A stretch of DNA of 64,000 nt from Phoronis australis. Lineage: Eukaryota > Phoronida > Phoronidae. The notes under the pieces are model-generated. The model ran no database searches. It saw only the letters and a program-made list of their open reading frames with translations, and was not told the origin of the DNA. The position numbers were made by a program, and so were the translations under genes. Shown here one piece after another: positions 1-11,469 of the stretch. Location of the stretch: the NCBI GenBank assembly GCA_002633005.1, contig NMRA01000735.1, positions 2,173 through 66,172 of the forward strand, given 5' to 3'. Numbering within the stretch: position 1 is the stretch's first letter; every line of letters starts with the position of its first letter.

Positions 1-339
1 TTGGGTTTGAGGGATCATTAAAATCGAAAGAAATCGGCCGTTAGAAAAGCCATCTGTGGCTACAAATAATAAATAAGGGAAGTATCGTTTGTCCAGGACA
101 ATTAACGACGAACGGGAAGGAGTCTACTAGTTATAAACTTGTCTAATTAGGAAAACTTACGAGTGAATGTACTGTTGCTTGAGGCTGGGCCAACAGGAAG
201 CTGGAGAGAAAGAACAAACAGCGCAACCATCGGACTTGGTAGGAACTAACCAGCAGTTGGATATGAAGCATGAAGGGCTCTATAATGGTATTTGCCCAAA
301 TAATAGGATTTATGTCAGAGTGCCATAAATCTCATTATT
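1..339. other. No gene seen
   Basis: I see no open frame of useful length, no repeat shared with the rest of the window and no splice or promoter pattern worth naming here. Confidence 0.4.
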
Positions 340-556
340 TTTCGAAGGCAACTGTACAGTGCAATCAATGCTAGTAATGACGCTCTTTTCTCTTATTGCT
401 AACTTTTGCTAAACACTTTGAGAAAATTAAATTTCATTTGTTGCCCATACGGTGTGATAGATTGAAGAGCGTTTTGGTTATCTATTTCAGTAAAACGAAT
501 TACTGTAACAAGGCTGAAATGTTTAGATGAAGCGGTTTTCAGGTTGACAATTTTTA
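340..556 (+). repeat. 5' part of transposon relic, copy 1
   Basis: This stretch aligns by eye with 21225-21430, including the shared run CAATCAATGCTAGTAATGA and the block around TTGGTTATCTATTTCAGT. In the second copy the similarity continues without a break into a cysteine-rich protein relic. Here it stops where a LINE begins at about 560 and resumes after that LINE at about 2884. It is therefore the upstream half of one relic split by a later insertion. No intact frame remains. Confidence 0.7.
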
Positions 557-559
557 TTG

Positions 560-2883
560 TTAACCCCGATGCCGCTTTCTAGATTTTCAAGCAAAGTTTT
601 ATTAGAGTAATTAATAATCATGCCCCCGTAATCCAATTGAAATTTAAGGGCAAATAACCTCATAGCTTTCTCTCGCAAGAGAGATTACCTGAAGCGAATA
701 GCTCAGCTTACTCGAAATTCATCTTACTGGGGTATCTTTAAGGAAGCTAGAAATAAGGTAAACGATGCTCTTAAACGGGATAAGGCTGAGTATTACGACC
801 AAGGTATTAATGAAAATAAATCTAACGGGAAAACTCTGGAAAATCATAAAATCAATTTTACCTAACAAGTCCAAGTCTGTCGCAAATAAATTTCTAATTG
901 GAAAGATTTTGTTTCGGACAAATGTAAAATAGCAAATGCATTTAATGACTTTTTTACTGGCTTGGCCAAAAACTTGCTGAGAATTTCAGTATGTCAACTA
1001 TTGAGCTCCCGCTCAAGATACAAGAGGGAATATCATTTAAGTTTCAAGATATTCAAGTTGACTACGTCCGAGAACAAATAAAAACTCTGAATTCTAGTAG
1101 TGCCAGTGGCATCGATAGCAATGATGGCAAACTATTAAAACTGGCTTCTCAACAAATAGCTGAGCCCCTTACCAATATCATGAATTTAAGTTTAAAAACA
1201 GCCACAATTCCTAGAGAATGGAAGATGGCAGTTGTTACTCCTGTTTTTAAAGATGGTGAAAAGTCAAGTTGCAAAATTATAGATCAATATTGGTCCTCCC
1301 TGCAGTGTCCAAAATTCTTGAAAGGTTTGTTCAAAAGCAGCTTCACCAGTTCCTGGAGAAAAATTCCCTTCTCTCGGCAGCACAATCTGGTTTCCGACCC
1401 TTGCATTCAATTCTTACTACAAACATTCATGCTACCGAGTTTATCTTTAATAATATGGATCAGGGGAGGCTAACTGGTGCTGTCTTTGTTGACCTTAAGA
1501 AAGCCTTTGACACTGTGGACCATGGTATCCTATTGCTGAAACTAGAGTCTTATGGTGTTAATGATAACGAACTCCTTTGGTTTAGAAACTACTTATACGA
1601 CCTTAAACAGGCCACCAAAGACGGCGGTATACCTCCTGAGTACTCAACCGTAATCACGGGGGTACCTCAGGGTTCCATTTTGGGCCCTCTTTTATTCAGA
1701 ATTTTTGTTAACGACTCCCTACCCTCCTCCACAACAGTGTCCCAGTTTTATACGCTGATGACAATGCAATTATGTCCGCAGCTGGATAAGTAAAAGAACT
1801 CGAAACTTCTCTCAAAGATGAGCTAGCCCTTATCCGTGAATGGCTGATTCAAAATAGACTCACTCTTAACGTTAGTAAAACCAAGTCGATGCTGTTTGGA
1901 ACCCACCAGAAATTAAAACAACAAAAACTATCCCTTTCTGTCAACGGTTCTCCCATCGAGAATGTTGATAAGTTTAAGTACTTGGGCCTTACTTCAGATC
2001 CCAATCATAAGTTTAATATGCACATAGATCATATCACAAAGAAATTATCTAAGAACATCGGTGTACTTAAACGTCTAGGAAAATTTCTTAATGTCAGTAC
2101 TCTTAAGACCCTTTACCATTCTAGTATTCAGCCTCATATCGATTATTGTTTACTGGTTTGGGGGCACACTAGTGACACACTTGTCAGCAAAGTCCAAGTA
2201 ATCCAAAATAGAGCCGCCAGGGCTATCCTGGGTACTAAAAGTAGGGACACTGGGATTGACGACTTGTATTCCAAGCTGCGATTTATGAAAATAAGACAAA
2301 GAAATAAATATCTCTCTGCCTGCTGTATGTACAGATGTATCAATGGCTTGGCTTCAGCATATCTCAGCAGTAAATTCAATAGCAGACAAGCTGTATATTC
2401 TACACGTTCTTTTGTTGCTGGCAAAGTTTATTCTAAAAAAATTAAAACCGAGAAGGGCAAGAGATCTTTTATCTATGCAGCTGCTATAATATGGAATTAT
2501 TTTAGCCCACAAATCAAACGGTCCAATTCAATTACTACCTTTAAAGTAAATATTAAAAAGTGGTTGTAATTTACTTGACCTTTTACATGTATACCCTGCC
2601 TGTCATTTTTTCATTGTCGTAAATACTCTCACTGTCTAGAATCATCTCTTAATTTCTTTCATCTGATTTGTTAAAATTTTACCATTATTTGTCATTCAGT
2701 TATTGTCTTAATTCTCAAGATGTTTTAATTGTATCTTTGTTACGTGTATTTCATTGTTGTTTTATTACTTCATTGTATTATATTACTGTTTTTCTTGTTG
2801 TGGGCCCTCTTGGAAAGCAGTGCTATCACTGAATAGCCCACCTTCATTTTAAATATCACAATAATAAATAAATATATAAATTA
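560..2883 (+). mobile_element. 5'-truncated non-LTR retrotransposon (CR1/L2-like)
   Basis: The element carries the end of the endonuclease-reverse transcriptase linker, a reverse transcriptase region and a 3' tail built from short AATAAATA-type repeats at about 2858-2880. A NNHAP...KGK stretch near 615-660 and an RKRDYLKR stretch near 674 match the usual linker between endonuclease and RT in jockey-superfamily LINEs. The endonuclease itself is missing, so the element is 5' truncated, as expected for incomplete target-primed reverse transcription. The matching relic at 21.2-22.0 kb has no LINE at the equivalent point, which sets both boundaries to within tens of bases. No clear target-site duplication was seen. 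Assignment to CR1/L2 rather than another jockey-superfamily clade rests on the style of the C-terminal region and the tail, and is tentative. Confidence 0.85.
674..2569 (+). pseudogene. LINE ORF2 reverse transcriptase, frameshifted
   Basis: The reverse transcriptase reads through several frames. Palm motif A appears as FVDLKKAFD near 1482-1510. Motif B is VPQGSILGPLLF near 1660-1697. Motif C is YADDN at 1751-1765, in a different frame from A and B, so a frameshift lies between about 1700 and 1750. A TAA stop follows at 1787-1789. The frame then stays open from about 1790 to 2569 and contains the usual post-RT region, with a KYLGLTSD segment and the IDYCLLVWG segment typical of jockey-superfamily LINEs. 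At least three frameshifts and one stop are visible, so the copy cannot encode a working enzyme. The C-terminal 226 codons are unbroken, which suggests the insertion is younger than the relic around it. Confidence 0.9.
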
Positions 2884-3400
2884 ATGGTGCAGTCTTGGAG
2901 AGATATTTGTCATTAAAGTTAGGCCCAATATTTGTGTTTCCTGGTCAGCTGATGGAAGACATTGAAACGTTTGTATGCAACCTGCTCGGCGACTCATCAT
3001 GAACAGTTCAAAAAGCACGTCACCACATATTCAGGTTGAAATCTGATGGAATTATCTCTGCTTCCTAATCATGCTTGTTTAATGCTACACGCTAAAAGAG
3101 CAACTACCAGTGTACCTTGCAACTGCATGCCAGTGCACTCCAGCTGGTATTGGGGGACTTTGAGCAGGTTAGTACGAATAGCTACTGGGTGGCTTTTCCT
3201 TGAGCCCCACTGAATGTCGTGGAACTGTTAAATGCAAGGGTAAAATGAGTGGTTGTAATAAAAAATTGGACTCTTGTTTGAAGTGGGGCATGACATGTTC
3301 TAAGTACTGCAGTGTGATTGTCGAGATTGTGTGAACACGGTGTTTCAAGAAACAACTTTTGATAACTAAAATGATGATATACATACATGGATGAAGTAGA
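2884..3400 (+). pseudogene. Cysteine-rich transposon protein relic, copy 1 (3' part)
   Basis: This segment aligns with 21470-21965. Shared features include the start GAAGACATTGAA, the block around ATGCTAAAAGAGCAA, and a tail where GTGGTTGTAATAAAAA is followed by TTGTTTGAAGT. In the better preserved copy these encode an LYGESS...GRHNIFRLK region, an LLHAKRANY...GW region and a C-x-C tail. That order is known to me from a widespread family of transposon-associated proteins with a cysteine-rich C-terminus (Kolobok-like elements in many invertebrates). This copy is the more decayed: several stops and indels break every frame. The family name is from memory of the pattern, not from a search. Confidence 0.6.
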
Positions 3401-3760
3401 TGAAGAAACATAATAAGTGTGTGCTACGTTGAACTTTAAACTTGTAGCCTAATGGAAAATATTTGCAACATATTATCATGTTCATTGCCGCTAGGACTGC
3501 ATGGCGTATGTTCTCCCGTGACAGTTGGAAATGAACTGCAATGTTGATAACCAAAACCAAACCCTAAACTAAAGAACAGATCTATGGATAAATTCGGGTA
3601 CGTTCTCATTGCCCTGCACTATAAATTGAACTGAGCAGGAGCAGGTGAGGTCTGCTTCGAGACACCGCGGACAGATACATGTACGACATCATTTGCCTGC
3701 TTATGTCAGCTTACAGCAGGCTGTGAAAATACAACGATTAAATGCATTTCTGGGCAAAAG
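3400..3760. other. No gene seen
   Basis: This is a spacer between the transposon relic and the left end of the large duplication. Only short chance open frames are present, and none has a recognisable motif. Confidence 0.4.
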
Positions 3761-4598
3761 CTGCTTCATTTAATTGCTCAGGAATTCACATAACCCCACA
3801 ACTCAGCTATTGTTCACTCACGGAAGTTTATAAGCTCCTAGGTATCTGCCTTCATGAGCCCTTACAAAAGATGACCATAACATGGTCTTCTAGACTTCAA
3901 TATTACTACAGGAATGATTTCGAAATGTCCTACCCAGTTGCGTTTTGAAGACGATCACAATTCGAACTCGCAGCCATGGACAACCATGGGGGCGAGAAAT
4001 GCAGCAATAACCTGACCAATGAAAATGGCTTTGACATAACTTTATTTTGCCTTCAATGGGTGGTCAGTACATTTACTTCACTGTGTACATTTCAAATGTC
4101 GTCGATGCCGTTGACCATCCAATTCCCTAAAAATCAAGCGTAAAACGTCAATTATGTAATTATAGTGGAGCACAAAATGAAAGATACTTATGCTGTGCAG
4201 TACAGTGAATAATTCTCAAAACACCAATTAGAGTTATACATGTAGTTCTAGTCCGATTTATACTTCTGGCAACAGTGTGTAGATGTTCCAATGTGTACAC
4301 AAGTTTTGGAAATTACTGCAAGATAGTTTTTCCAACGTTACGGAGTCGCCTGGCTCACTCTATTCGGAATGAATTGATTACTGACTGTTTCAGACACACA
4401 ATCTGTCGTCCGCGTCGATTTTCAAAGACAGAACTACAAGAGCCCTCCTATGGTTGAAAAAAGGAACAATCAGAATTGAGTTGTTGATCTTACTCGTGGC
4501 CCAGAGACTTGCAGCTGTTTCGTATAAACACCGGTAGAGAGCTAAGAAATCTTCCCGCAAACTAGCCATTCACGAAATGCTCAGCAGAACAAGCAAGG
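3760..4598. repeat. Segmental duplication, left copy, block 1
   Basis: The block aligns in the same orientation with about 44735-45535. Anchors include CTAGACTTCAATATTACTACA against TTAGACTTCAACAGCATTACA, the shared AATTATGTAATTA and CACAAAATGAAAGA runs, and CGATTTTCAAAGACA near the right end. Open frames do not survive between the copies, so the block reads as non-coding. It ends exactly where the foldback-like element begins. Confidence 0.8.
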
Positions 4599-4680
4599 CG
4601 AACAGCTTATTATTTAAAATGACTTATTCTTATTAAAATGACATAGGCAAAAAATTGAATTTCAGGTCTCAAAAGCGAGC
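4599..4680. repeat. Left terminal inverted repeat
   Basis: About 80 bases match the reverse complement of 13042-13120 with few mismatches and a short A-run length difference. The match includes AATGACTTATTCTTATTAAA and ATTGAATTTCAGG. Confidence 0.85.
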
Positions 4681-4683
4681 CCC

Positions 4684-4850
4684 CATATATTAATATAGGG
4701 GGTGTCGCCAAAAGGTGGCCGAGAGCGGGTGCTTTTTATATTAATATTGGTTGCCTTGCCGTAAGGCGGCTGTCTTCTGCCAAGCCTCCCTATATTAATA
4801 TGAGTGACCTCGCCCTGCGAGCGTGGCCGCCAATTTTAATATACGCAGCC
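4684..4850. repeat. Left AT-palindrome array (4 units)
   Basis: Palindromic cores of the ATATTAATAT type occur at 4685-4698, 4735-4748, 4790-4802 and 4832-4844, so the spacing is about 42-55 bp. Between cores lie GC-rich GGCGGC/GGTGGC and CTCGCC stretches like those in the right array. This is the short arm of an inverted pair of arrays. Confidence 0.8.
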
Positions 4851-5126
4851 AACTTGAAGGGGACCACAGAGTCTATAATCTGCCGAAGAGCAAAGTGCTT
4901 TACATTTCTGGGATACCCAACATTAGTTTGGAGGCACCACTGTTTGACTAACTTTGGTCACGGCCCCTGACTATTACAGGAGGTCCCAATGTTCTCGTGG
5001 TTTCCGGTAAAATTGCATAATTGGCCCGCTTTTCGACTGGCATTATGTAAGGCTCCCTATCATAATACATACATCTTTGTTCTCCAGTCGCCTTCGGGCT
5101 GGGCCCCTCCAGTCACATGACAGAAC

Positions 5127-5390
5127 ATGAATCGGAACGTAAATCATAGCCAACTAGCCGTTACCCGTGCCTTCGCAGCTAGTGGGAAACGCGGAGGGGA
5201 AATAGCTACACCTAAGAATGAACCGAGTGTTCATCGCAAGAAACAGGAGTATTACTATAGGGACCGTGTTCAAAGCTTCAAACAGAATTTCTGTCACTGT
5301 CAGATATTATTAAGCAAGGTGTGCGGCTGCGGGATTCTTTCCCTAGGGAGTACAAATTTCTTTCCAGAACATTTGACCCTGCAGTAACAT
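5127..5390 (+). other. Unsupported 86-codon open frame region
   Basis: An ATG-started frame of 86 codons is present inside the foldback-like element. It shows no domain, signal or repeat I recognise, and the composition is not distinctive. I list it only to record that no better coding signal exists in this part of the element. Confidence 0.1.
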
Positions 5391-5394
5391 TTAC

Positions 5395-5745
5395 CTTGCC
5401 CGTTACAGCCGTTCATAGAAGTAACAAATCTATTAAACGTTAACAAAGGAAAATCTGTCGTCGTTTTGAAAATGGTGCATACTTGTGACACGTGCACGTA
5501 GGCCTACGCGCTATTTCCTAAAACTTTGCGATATCTGTCGAGAGTTTGTTCTGAAATTGGGTTTTGTGGAATTATAATAGCAAAAACTTTGAACGAAATG
5601 AAACCACTTCCGATTGTTATGATCTGTACGCAACCTCGAAGTTGATTGAAGAACATGGAAATTGGCCAATAGGTGACGCAAAGGCACCCAAAGAGGGCCG
5701 CATGACAATTTTAGCAGCAGAATAACTGATGAACGCCAATGTTCC
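5395..5745. repeat. Internal repeat, part direct and part inverted copy of 10085-10440
   Basis: Bases about 5395-5560 match 10085-10290 directly, with anchors CAGCCGTT, AACAAAG-AAAA-TC-GTC and CTTGTGACACG. Bases about 5635-5745 match the reverse complement of 10324-10440, with shared GTTGGAA, ATTGGCGTT, CTAAAATTGT and GCGTCACCTATTGGCCA. The unit was thus duplicated within the element and half of one copy was turned around. Confidence 0.65.
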
Positions 5746-5882
5746 AACACCCGGGTAAATAATTTAGTTACTCAAGGAAGAGTAAACAATTTTTAATGAG
5801 GCATAAGTAATTTAGGCAGCAGCAGGCCCGATGAATTATATTCGCGCCAAAAGCCGGAGGGAGTGAAATTAAGCCGATGGAG

Positions 5883-5921
5883 TGACGTCACCCAGGCCGT
5901 TGTGCCGACCGACTGACGTCA
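5883..5921. promoter_or_regulatory. Two full CRE palindromes, 31 bp apart
   Basis: TGACGTCA occurs at 5883-5890 and again at 5914-5921. This octamer is the known full binding site for CREB/ATF bZIP factors. Two exact copies three helical turns apart are unlikely by chance in AT-rich DNA. A GC-rich, CpG-bearing stretch and ATATAGG at about 5987 follow downstream, which would suit a promoter on the plus strand, but no gene is visible after it. Confidence 0.35.
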
Positions 5922-6014
5922 CTAAGGCCAGTACGAAGCTGACCACCCTCCCTCCGCGTCCGCGAAGAAACGGCCCGCGAGAAAAATATAGGACACCTCG
6001 AATCCTTAATTTCC

Positions 6015-6225
6015 GTTACTAAGCTTCATCGAAGATATGTGTAAAAGTAGAAAGAACCACTGAAGAAAGTAAGCTCTTTTTTAAATGATAGGTTTAAGTG
6101 TGAAAAGTATTTTTGACGAGGTGAAAACTCCAAATCAGAGGCAGGATTTGGCCTACCGCCCTTTTAAAATATATGGGACGAAATTCGTACAGAAAGCAAT
6201 GTGAAGTATTGCAGCCAGTAAACGG
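6015..6225. repeat. Segment shared with 37440-37600
   Basis: Shared anchors are GCTTCATCGAAGATAT against GCTTCATTGAAGATAT, CACTGAAGAAAGTAAGC, GCCTACCG(C/T)CC and TTTAAAATA(T/C)A(T/C)GGGACGA. The match lies inside the foldback-like element here but outside it in the second location, so either both are remnants of a related element or the element captured flanking DNA. Confidence 0.7.
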
Positions 6226-6299
6226 CCAACCGAGGGGCTACGTGTTGCCTAGGCAGACGGTAGCCCCTAATTACTAGTCTGCCCCACTGGAGCTACGTC

Positions 6300-8860
6300 G
6301 CACTTAAACCGGTTGAGTTGCCTAATCTTGACTGGTGAGGGTGTCCGTAATGTTGGATATTCTATTCATGATGTTTTCGATAAATTCGTGTTGGATATAT
6401 TTGATTTTTCAGTATGATCATAGCGATCTCTTATCTACAAGTTATTTCAAAGTTTTAGAATAAGGTAATGAACTTCTCTAATTATTTTAAAACTGGAAGT
6501 GATCTAAAACTAGCCATAACGTAACCAATTAATCAGTTCTAAAAATCACAGTGACTTTACTTTCAGCATAACAGAGGGAGTCCCCGGGTTTTATTGTCAT
6601 GTCAATGTGCTGACCTACAAATTGATAATAGGTTCTAAGTGCATGTCACATTCTAGTTCCTCACACTGTTGTGGTCAACATAACAACTGCCAGGGCTGGG
6701 AAACATCAATCTGAAGAGAACTTTCACCTCTACTCAGAAAACTTATACTTAAATTTAAAACTAATTTGCATCCAAAAAGAAAAAGAAACAGAAGGAATTG
6801 CTTTAGTTTATATATGGGTTTGTTTCGAATTTATTAAAAATATTCTTTTAGTCAAAAAGCCCACATTTGAAGATAAAAAGTAAGATATTTGGCATGCGAC
6901 TAAACTGGATTTTGTATACTTTCTAAAAACCAAAAGCTAAAGAATGTAATTTGTTGGAGATTGGATGCTACAACGAAATTATATTATCCCAATAAGCATA
7001 ATTGAAGAAAGAATGTAGTAGTTGACTTCAATTTAACACAGGCAAAAGCTAGTGTGTGTTGTTCTAAATACATTTTTAGGATTTCCCATGCCAAATGATG
7101 TTTTGTGGATTTCGCAAGCTATTTTTTATCTTCTGAGATCTATGCCATAGGTGTAATACAGCTGACTGGTAAATGATAAAACTTGCATGGAAATGATCTG
7201 TGTATATGTGCACTTTTTTGCCCAAGCGCAAGAGTTGATCCCTTCTGCCTTGTTCCAGTTTCGTGTTCAGACATACATACATGTAGTTGGCACGGGAGCG
7301 AAGCATTGCGTCCCAGGTTCTGTGCGTCACAGGCTCTTTGTGTTCCATGCTCTGTGTATTCCGGGTCGTGGGTTCTATGTGTCCGGGGTTCTGATGTGTC
7401 CAGGGTTCTACATGTACATGTCACGTTCTTTTTGTGACTTACTCCAGGTGCTCAGCAAATGCCATTTTAGGTTGACATGGGAATTTTGTGGTACGAATTA
7501 ATGAACATATTAACATTTTCATTTGAAATTCTTATTTATCTTTAAGTTTGTCTCATGACAATGAAGTAGCTATATTAGGGTAGCTCATTTTCGGTCGTTA
7601 ATTATAAGCACCACTGTTATTGCTGAATGAAATCTGGAAGTAATTAGTCCGAGGTGAAATGAAATTTCTCCAACTCTGTTGATTTGTCATCAAATGCTTT
7701 TTGTTCAATTTATTTATTTGCTGGCACACTACAGGTCACTTTTTTATCTGATCAATTCGTAATTTACTGTCAATACCCGTCTCATGAATAGCTCAAGTAT
7801 ACTGGCTTTGGTTAAAAACAGAAGTGAGATTGCATTGTTACTGCCACTCTTCACCATATTTTGTTTTGCAGAGCCATCCGATGGCTCTGGGCCGTTCTTT
7901 CTGGAGGGCCATTGTTTTTCTCTAGAACTTGACGTTGCCAGATTTCTGAGGACTGCTTTCCAATAAATCTCTTAAATGAAATAACTTCAGAAATCACACT
8001 AACTTGCAAGGCCTAACAGCATAGCCCAAGATGAAGAAACTGTAGTCAAATATACTGTGTTGGGTGGGTTGAACATGCTTCAACATAATTTCTCACGTAG
8101 CTGTCCCGTCCCTAAATTCACTGAAAAGTTGCCTCGAGATTCAGCAAAGTCGTGCATTGAACCACAACACGAAATGAGGCCACCTGCTGCACTGTATTTA
8201 TTAACATTACTATCGCGCATTGTTTGTTTGATCAAGAGTGTCCTTAACACAAAGCTTCATTAGAAATAGTTTGTTGAATCGTGACAGAAACTGCAGGGAA
8301 ATTGAGCAAAAGTAACATAACCGGAATGTTGATTGTCAAAAAGTCCCGCAAAGCTAGAGGGAATTACATTAAAAATTCTACGATTTAATCAGTTTATGGA
8401 AACTAAGGTATAATGGCATACTACATACAATACTTCTTTATTCAGCACTCTCAGGTCACCGCAAACTTTTGGATGATATGCTTCACCCAAGTGTCACATA
8501 GCTTTCGTATTTCATACTTCAATGTTACATTGGTTAAGGGGCAAGTTTTACTCAAACATTGGTCTAGGTGCATTTCCCACCTCTATGGTTATCCTAGGCC
8601 ATCAGCTGTAGCTAAGTTCAAACCAGCTAAAGCTCTTTCCGTTGATGTAAATGTTATGTAATCAGTACCCTCTGCAGTGTAGGCTTGTTATCAGATCAGG
8701 TTATGTAATGTAGAGCAACTTAGCACAGGGAAGCTGTGAGTGCGATTTGGGGGTTTCTGAAAGTAGGGCGGCCATGACACTGTTGGTAGAGATAAAGTGA
8801 GGTGGTTTTGGACCACTGAATGTTAAATATTTCATTTTCTTTCTGCAAAATTATCAGTTT
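6300..8860. other. Element interior without recognisable gene
   Basis: The stretch is AT-rich with many short overlapping frames on both strands near 7080-7500 that code for nothing recognisable. The only structural item noted is a hairpin at about 7871-7889 with nine-base arms (AGAGCCATC). No transposase, RT or zinc-finger motif was found. Confidence 0.4.
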
Positions 8861-8871
8861 TCGTATCTCTC

Positions 8872-9151
8872 CAGGCTTTTGAGTTGGGGGGGCAGGTCTC
8901 AGGAATCACCTCATGTGAGCGCCCAGCCTAAAATATAGGGATGTAGGGGGACCCGAATGTTTGGGTTTGTGGATCTGATTACTAAAAAAAACGGATTTCT
9001 TCAAGGCCTATGCATTGCATTTGCATTCAACTACCCCCGGAGCCCTCCTGGCTGCCCTCATATGCTAGTCAGCAATTCGCACCCCGAACTGCGAAACGAA
9101 ATATGGGAGAATTTCAGGGGGGGCACATGTCCCCCCTTAAATCCACCGCTG
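8872..9151. mobile_element. Possible miniature transposon (GGATCCAGG-type family)
   Basis: The right end reads GGGGGGCACATG then CCCCCCTTAAATCCACCGCTG. Its reverse complement, CAGCGGTGGATTTAAGG, resembles the ends of the elements at 36490-36767 and 53791-53948. The proposed left end (CAGG then a G run) is a poor match, with CTCTC before it and TTCTC after the right end as a possible imperfect 5-bp target duplication. The right end is convincing; the left end is a guess. Confidence 0.45.
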
Positions 9152-9689
9152 TTCTCAACAGTATGAGGGAAACTCTCCAATGTAGCCAAATATCTTAAAA
9201 CCAGGTCATGAACATTCCCACTAAATGAGGTTATTTCAGACCCTACTGATCAGGGAAAACAGTGGGGTTTAACAGATTGAACTAGAGGGTATTTATCTAC
9301 CTTGAATGAGTTGCACTGGCTGGGTTGAGGATCAAAGGATCCCTCCTAGGTGCTCTATTCATCCAGTCACCTGTGAGGATAATTGGCTTCGCTCATGCGA
9401 ATACGATCAGCTGATTACAATCTTGCCTAGATGACCGTACTTTTATGGAGAGCATTTTGTGTACAATGTAGTTTTTAATGCAATATCTAAAAAGAGGAGT
9501 GAAACAATAATTGTTAAATCTTTTAATTTTTCAAATCACACCAGGAGAATGATTTTGCAACACAGCAAAACTCACGATTACGTTTATTCGGCACCAAAAA
9601 TATAGGACCCAAGTTAGGATAGTATAAATGTAATCCTACTCGGAGTGTTATTTAGATTTTGAGCATAACCTAAACATTTTCTTGGTGAT

Positions 9690-9835
9690 CTTAAAATCAA
9701 TTTTGGCGGAAAAAATGGCGGTAAAATTTTGCGACCTGGAATTTATGAATGGGAGCTGGATTTTGAAAATGCGACCTGGGATTTTGGCTAGCTTGCAAAT
9801 TGCGATCTGGCAATTTTCATAACATCGAACCCTGC
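9690..9835. repeat. Short dispersed repeat, copy 1
   Basis: The stretch matches 28425-28550. Shared runs are TTTTGCGACCTGG-ATTTATGA, GAGCTGGATTTT-AAA and GATTTTGGCT. The words GCGACCTGG, GAGCTGG and GCGATCTGG suggest a small internal repetition. It shows no ends that would identify a transposon class. Confidence 0.65.
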
Positions 9836-10084
9836 AGGAACACGATAAAATGAATTTGGATTTTGACATCAGTCTTCATATAGCTAGCTGGGTGACTTAG
9901 GTACCACTGTGTATCTCCGTTAGACCCCGAAATTTCACACAGCCCCGGTAGTTCTGCTTGTCAGTTCGTGAAATATTATTAACATGTACATGTAGAGCGT
10001 AGGACTATTATCTTGTACTACTCCGTGGTGCAGCTAACGACCGTGGGCCTGCGCATGCAAAATCTGGGAGTTAGCCAACACTCA

Positions 10085-10440
10085 CCTTGCACTTTGCAGC
10101 CGTTAAAGTAAAAAATCTAATGAACGTCATGTTGTTGCATAATTCTTTGTCTTTTTGTAACAAAGAAAAGTCCGTCATCGTTTCGTAAGCAATTCTCTTG
10201 TGACACGCGCACGCGCCATTTATTAATTTGCGACATCTCTGATGATATGATGACAGCTTGTTCTAAAATTTCCTGGTATTAAAATACTGAAAACTTGTAA
10301 TGAAATAACACCTATTTACCGCAATGTTGGAAAAATTGGCGTTGTTCTACCATTATTCTACAGCTAAAATTGTGGTGCGATCTTTTGCTTGGCTTTCGGC
10401 GCCATTAAATATTGCGTCACCTATTGGCCAGTTTCTTTCC
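10085..10440. repeat. Internal repeat partner of 5395-5745
   Basis: See the 5395-5745 entry for the alignment. Here the two halves lie side by side, so this may be the original arrangement. Confidence 0.6.
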
Positions 10441-10489
10441 GACAGTCCTGAAAAAATCATAGTGGGCGCCAAATTTCTAGACCAAAAGC

Positions 10490-10800
10490 CTCGCCGATGT
10501 GTCGGTATTTATCCGCAAATATACACTTCAAACTTCTGAAGTGCTTCAAAAAGAATTACTTTAAAAATTTTGTAGATCTCACAAGGTACGTGTGTTACTA
10601 TGGTCTGGCTTTTCAGAACAGACACAGTGTACTTGTCGACGGAATTGAATCTCGCCATCAGTCGGCGAGTTTTCGCCCTGCGATATCCCCACAATTTTCC
10701 GAAAAAGAATTTAATGACGAAATTTGATAGCAATGTACCACAATTTTGTGGAAAGTCGATCTGTCGTAGGCTACAGATACGTTGCAGAGCATAAATTTGA
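10490..10800. repeat. Segment shared with 42865-43635
   Basis: Left anchors TGTCGGTATTTA, GTGCTTCAAAAAGAA and TATGGTCTGGC match 42865-43050. Right anchors CATCAGTCGGCGAGTTTTCGCC and TTTGATAGCAA match 43500-43635. The second location carries about 440 extra bases between these halves. A long minus-strand open frame across this region is not conserved in frame between the two places, so I do not call it a gene. Confidence 0.7.
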
Positions 10801-11469
10801 TGAATCCTAGCTTCGAATCCCACCTGTTTCGGACACTGTGTTTCAACAGCCTTAGGCTCCAATAAGCGCACCTCCTCTCCTGAAACTAGTTTTTCTAAGC
10901 GCCCTAGGGGCTTACTAGGGATAATACGGTGTCTATAAATGAGACCAAGAAAGCAACTTGGATTTGGTGGACAGAAAGTCATAACTGTGTAGCTGTCCAT
11001 TAATTTAAAAGCAGCCATTGATTACGTTAATTTACCCAATTACATGGCGACATATTGTATCTGCCATTAATTGAAATTTCATCAAATATGTTGCTCTGAC
11101 ATCAAGTTTTTTGTCTGCACTCTACATACAGGTTGCACTATTTGTCCAATTGGCACAAGATTCACCCACAACTTCTAGTCCCCGAAGTTCTGGAAGCCTA
11201 TGGTCGTTCATCATGATCAGATTCAAGGTGGCGGACGTGTTGGCTATTTTGTTTTCGAAGTCAGATTCATATGCTCATAGAGGCCGCATTTCTATGCGCC
11301 CACATACCTATACATGTATGTGGGTGCAAATTGCCTTCATCTCTGTCTGGGCGTCCAGCGTCCGCAGCTGTAATTCCTGAACCCCTCAAAGAATCTTCAA
11401 CCAAATTTCACAGATGGGTTCATATGAAGAGGACGACAGCTAGAAGAGGACGAATTTCGGACGAATCTG

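Noticed and set aside
7076-7501. Overlapping frames of 84-104 codons on both strands
   Set aside because: Both strands are open at once over the same bases, with repeated GTTCTGTG/GGGTTCT words. No family or signal was recognised.
10800-10830. TTCGAATCCC as a tRNA B box
   Set aside because: No A box or cloverleaf could be fitted around it.
10509-11018. 169-codon minus-strand open frame
   Set aside because: The related segment at 42865-43635 does not keep the frame, and no domain is recognisable. It lies inside a mobile element and is most likely a chance frame.
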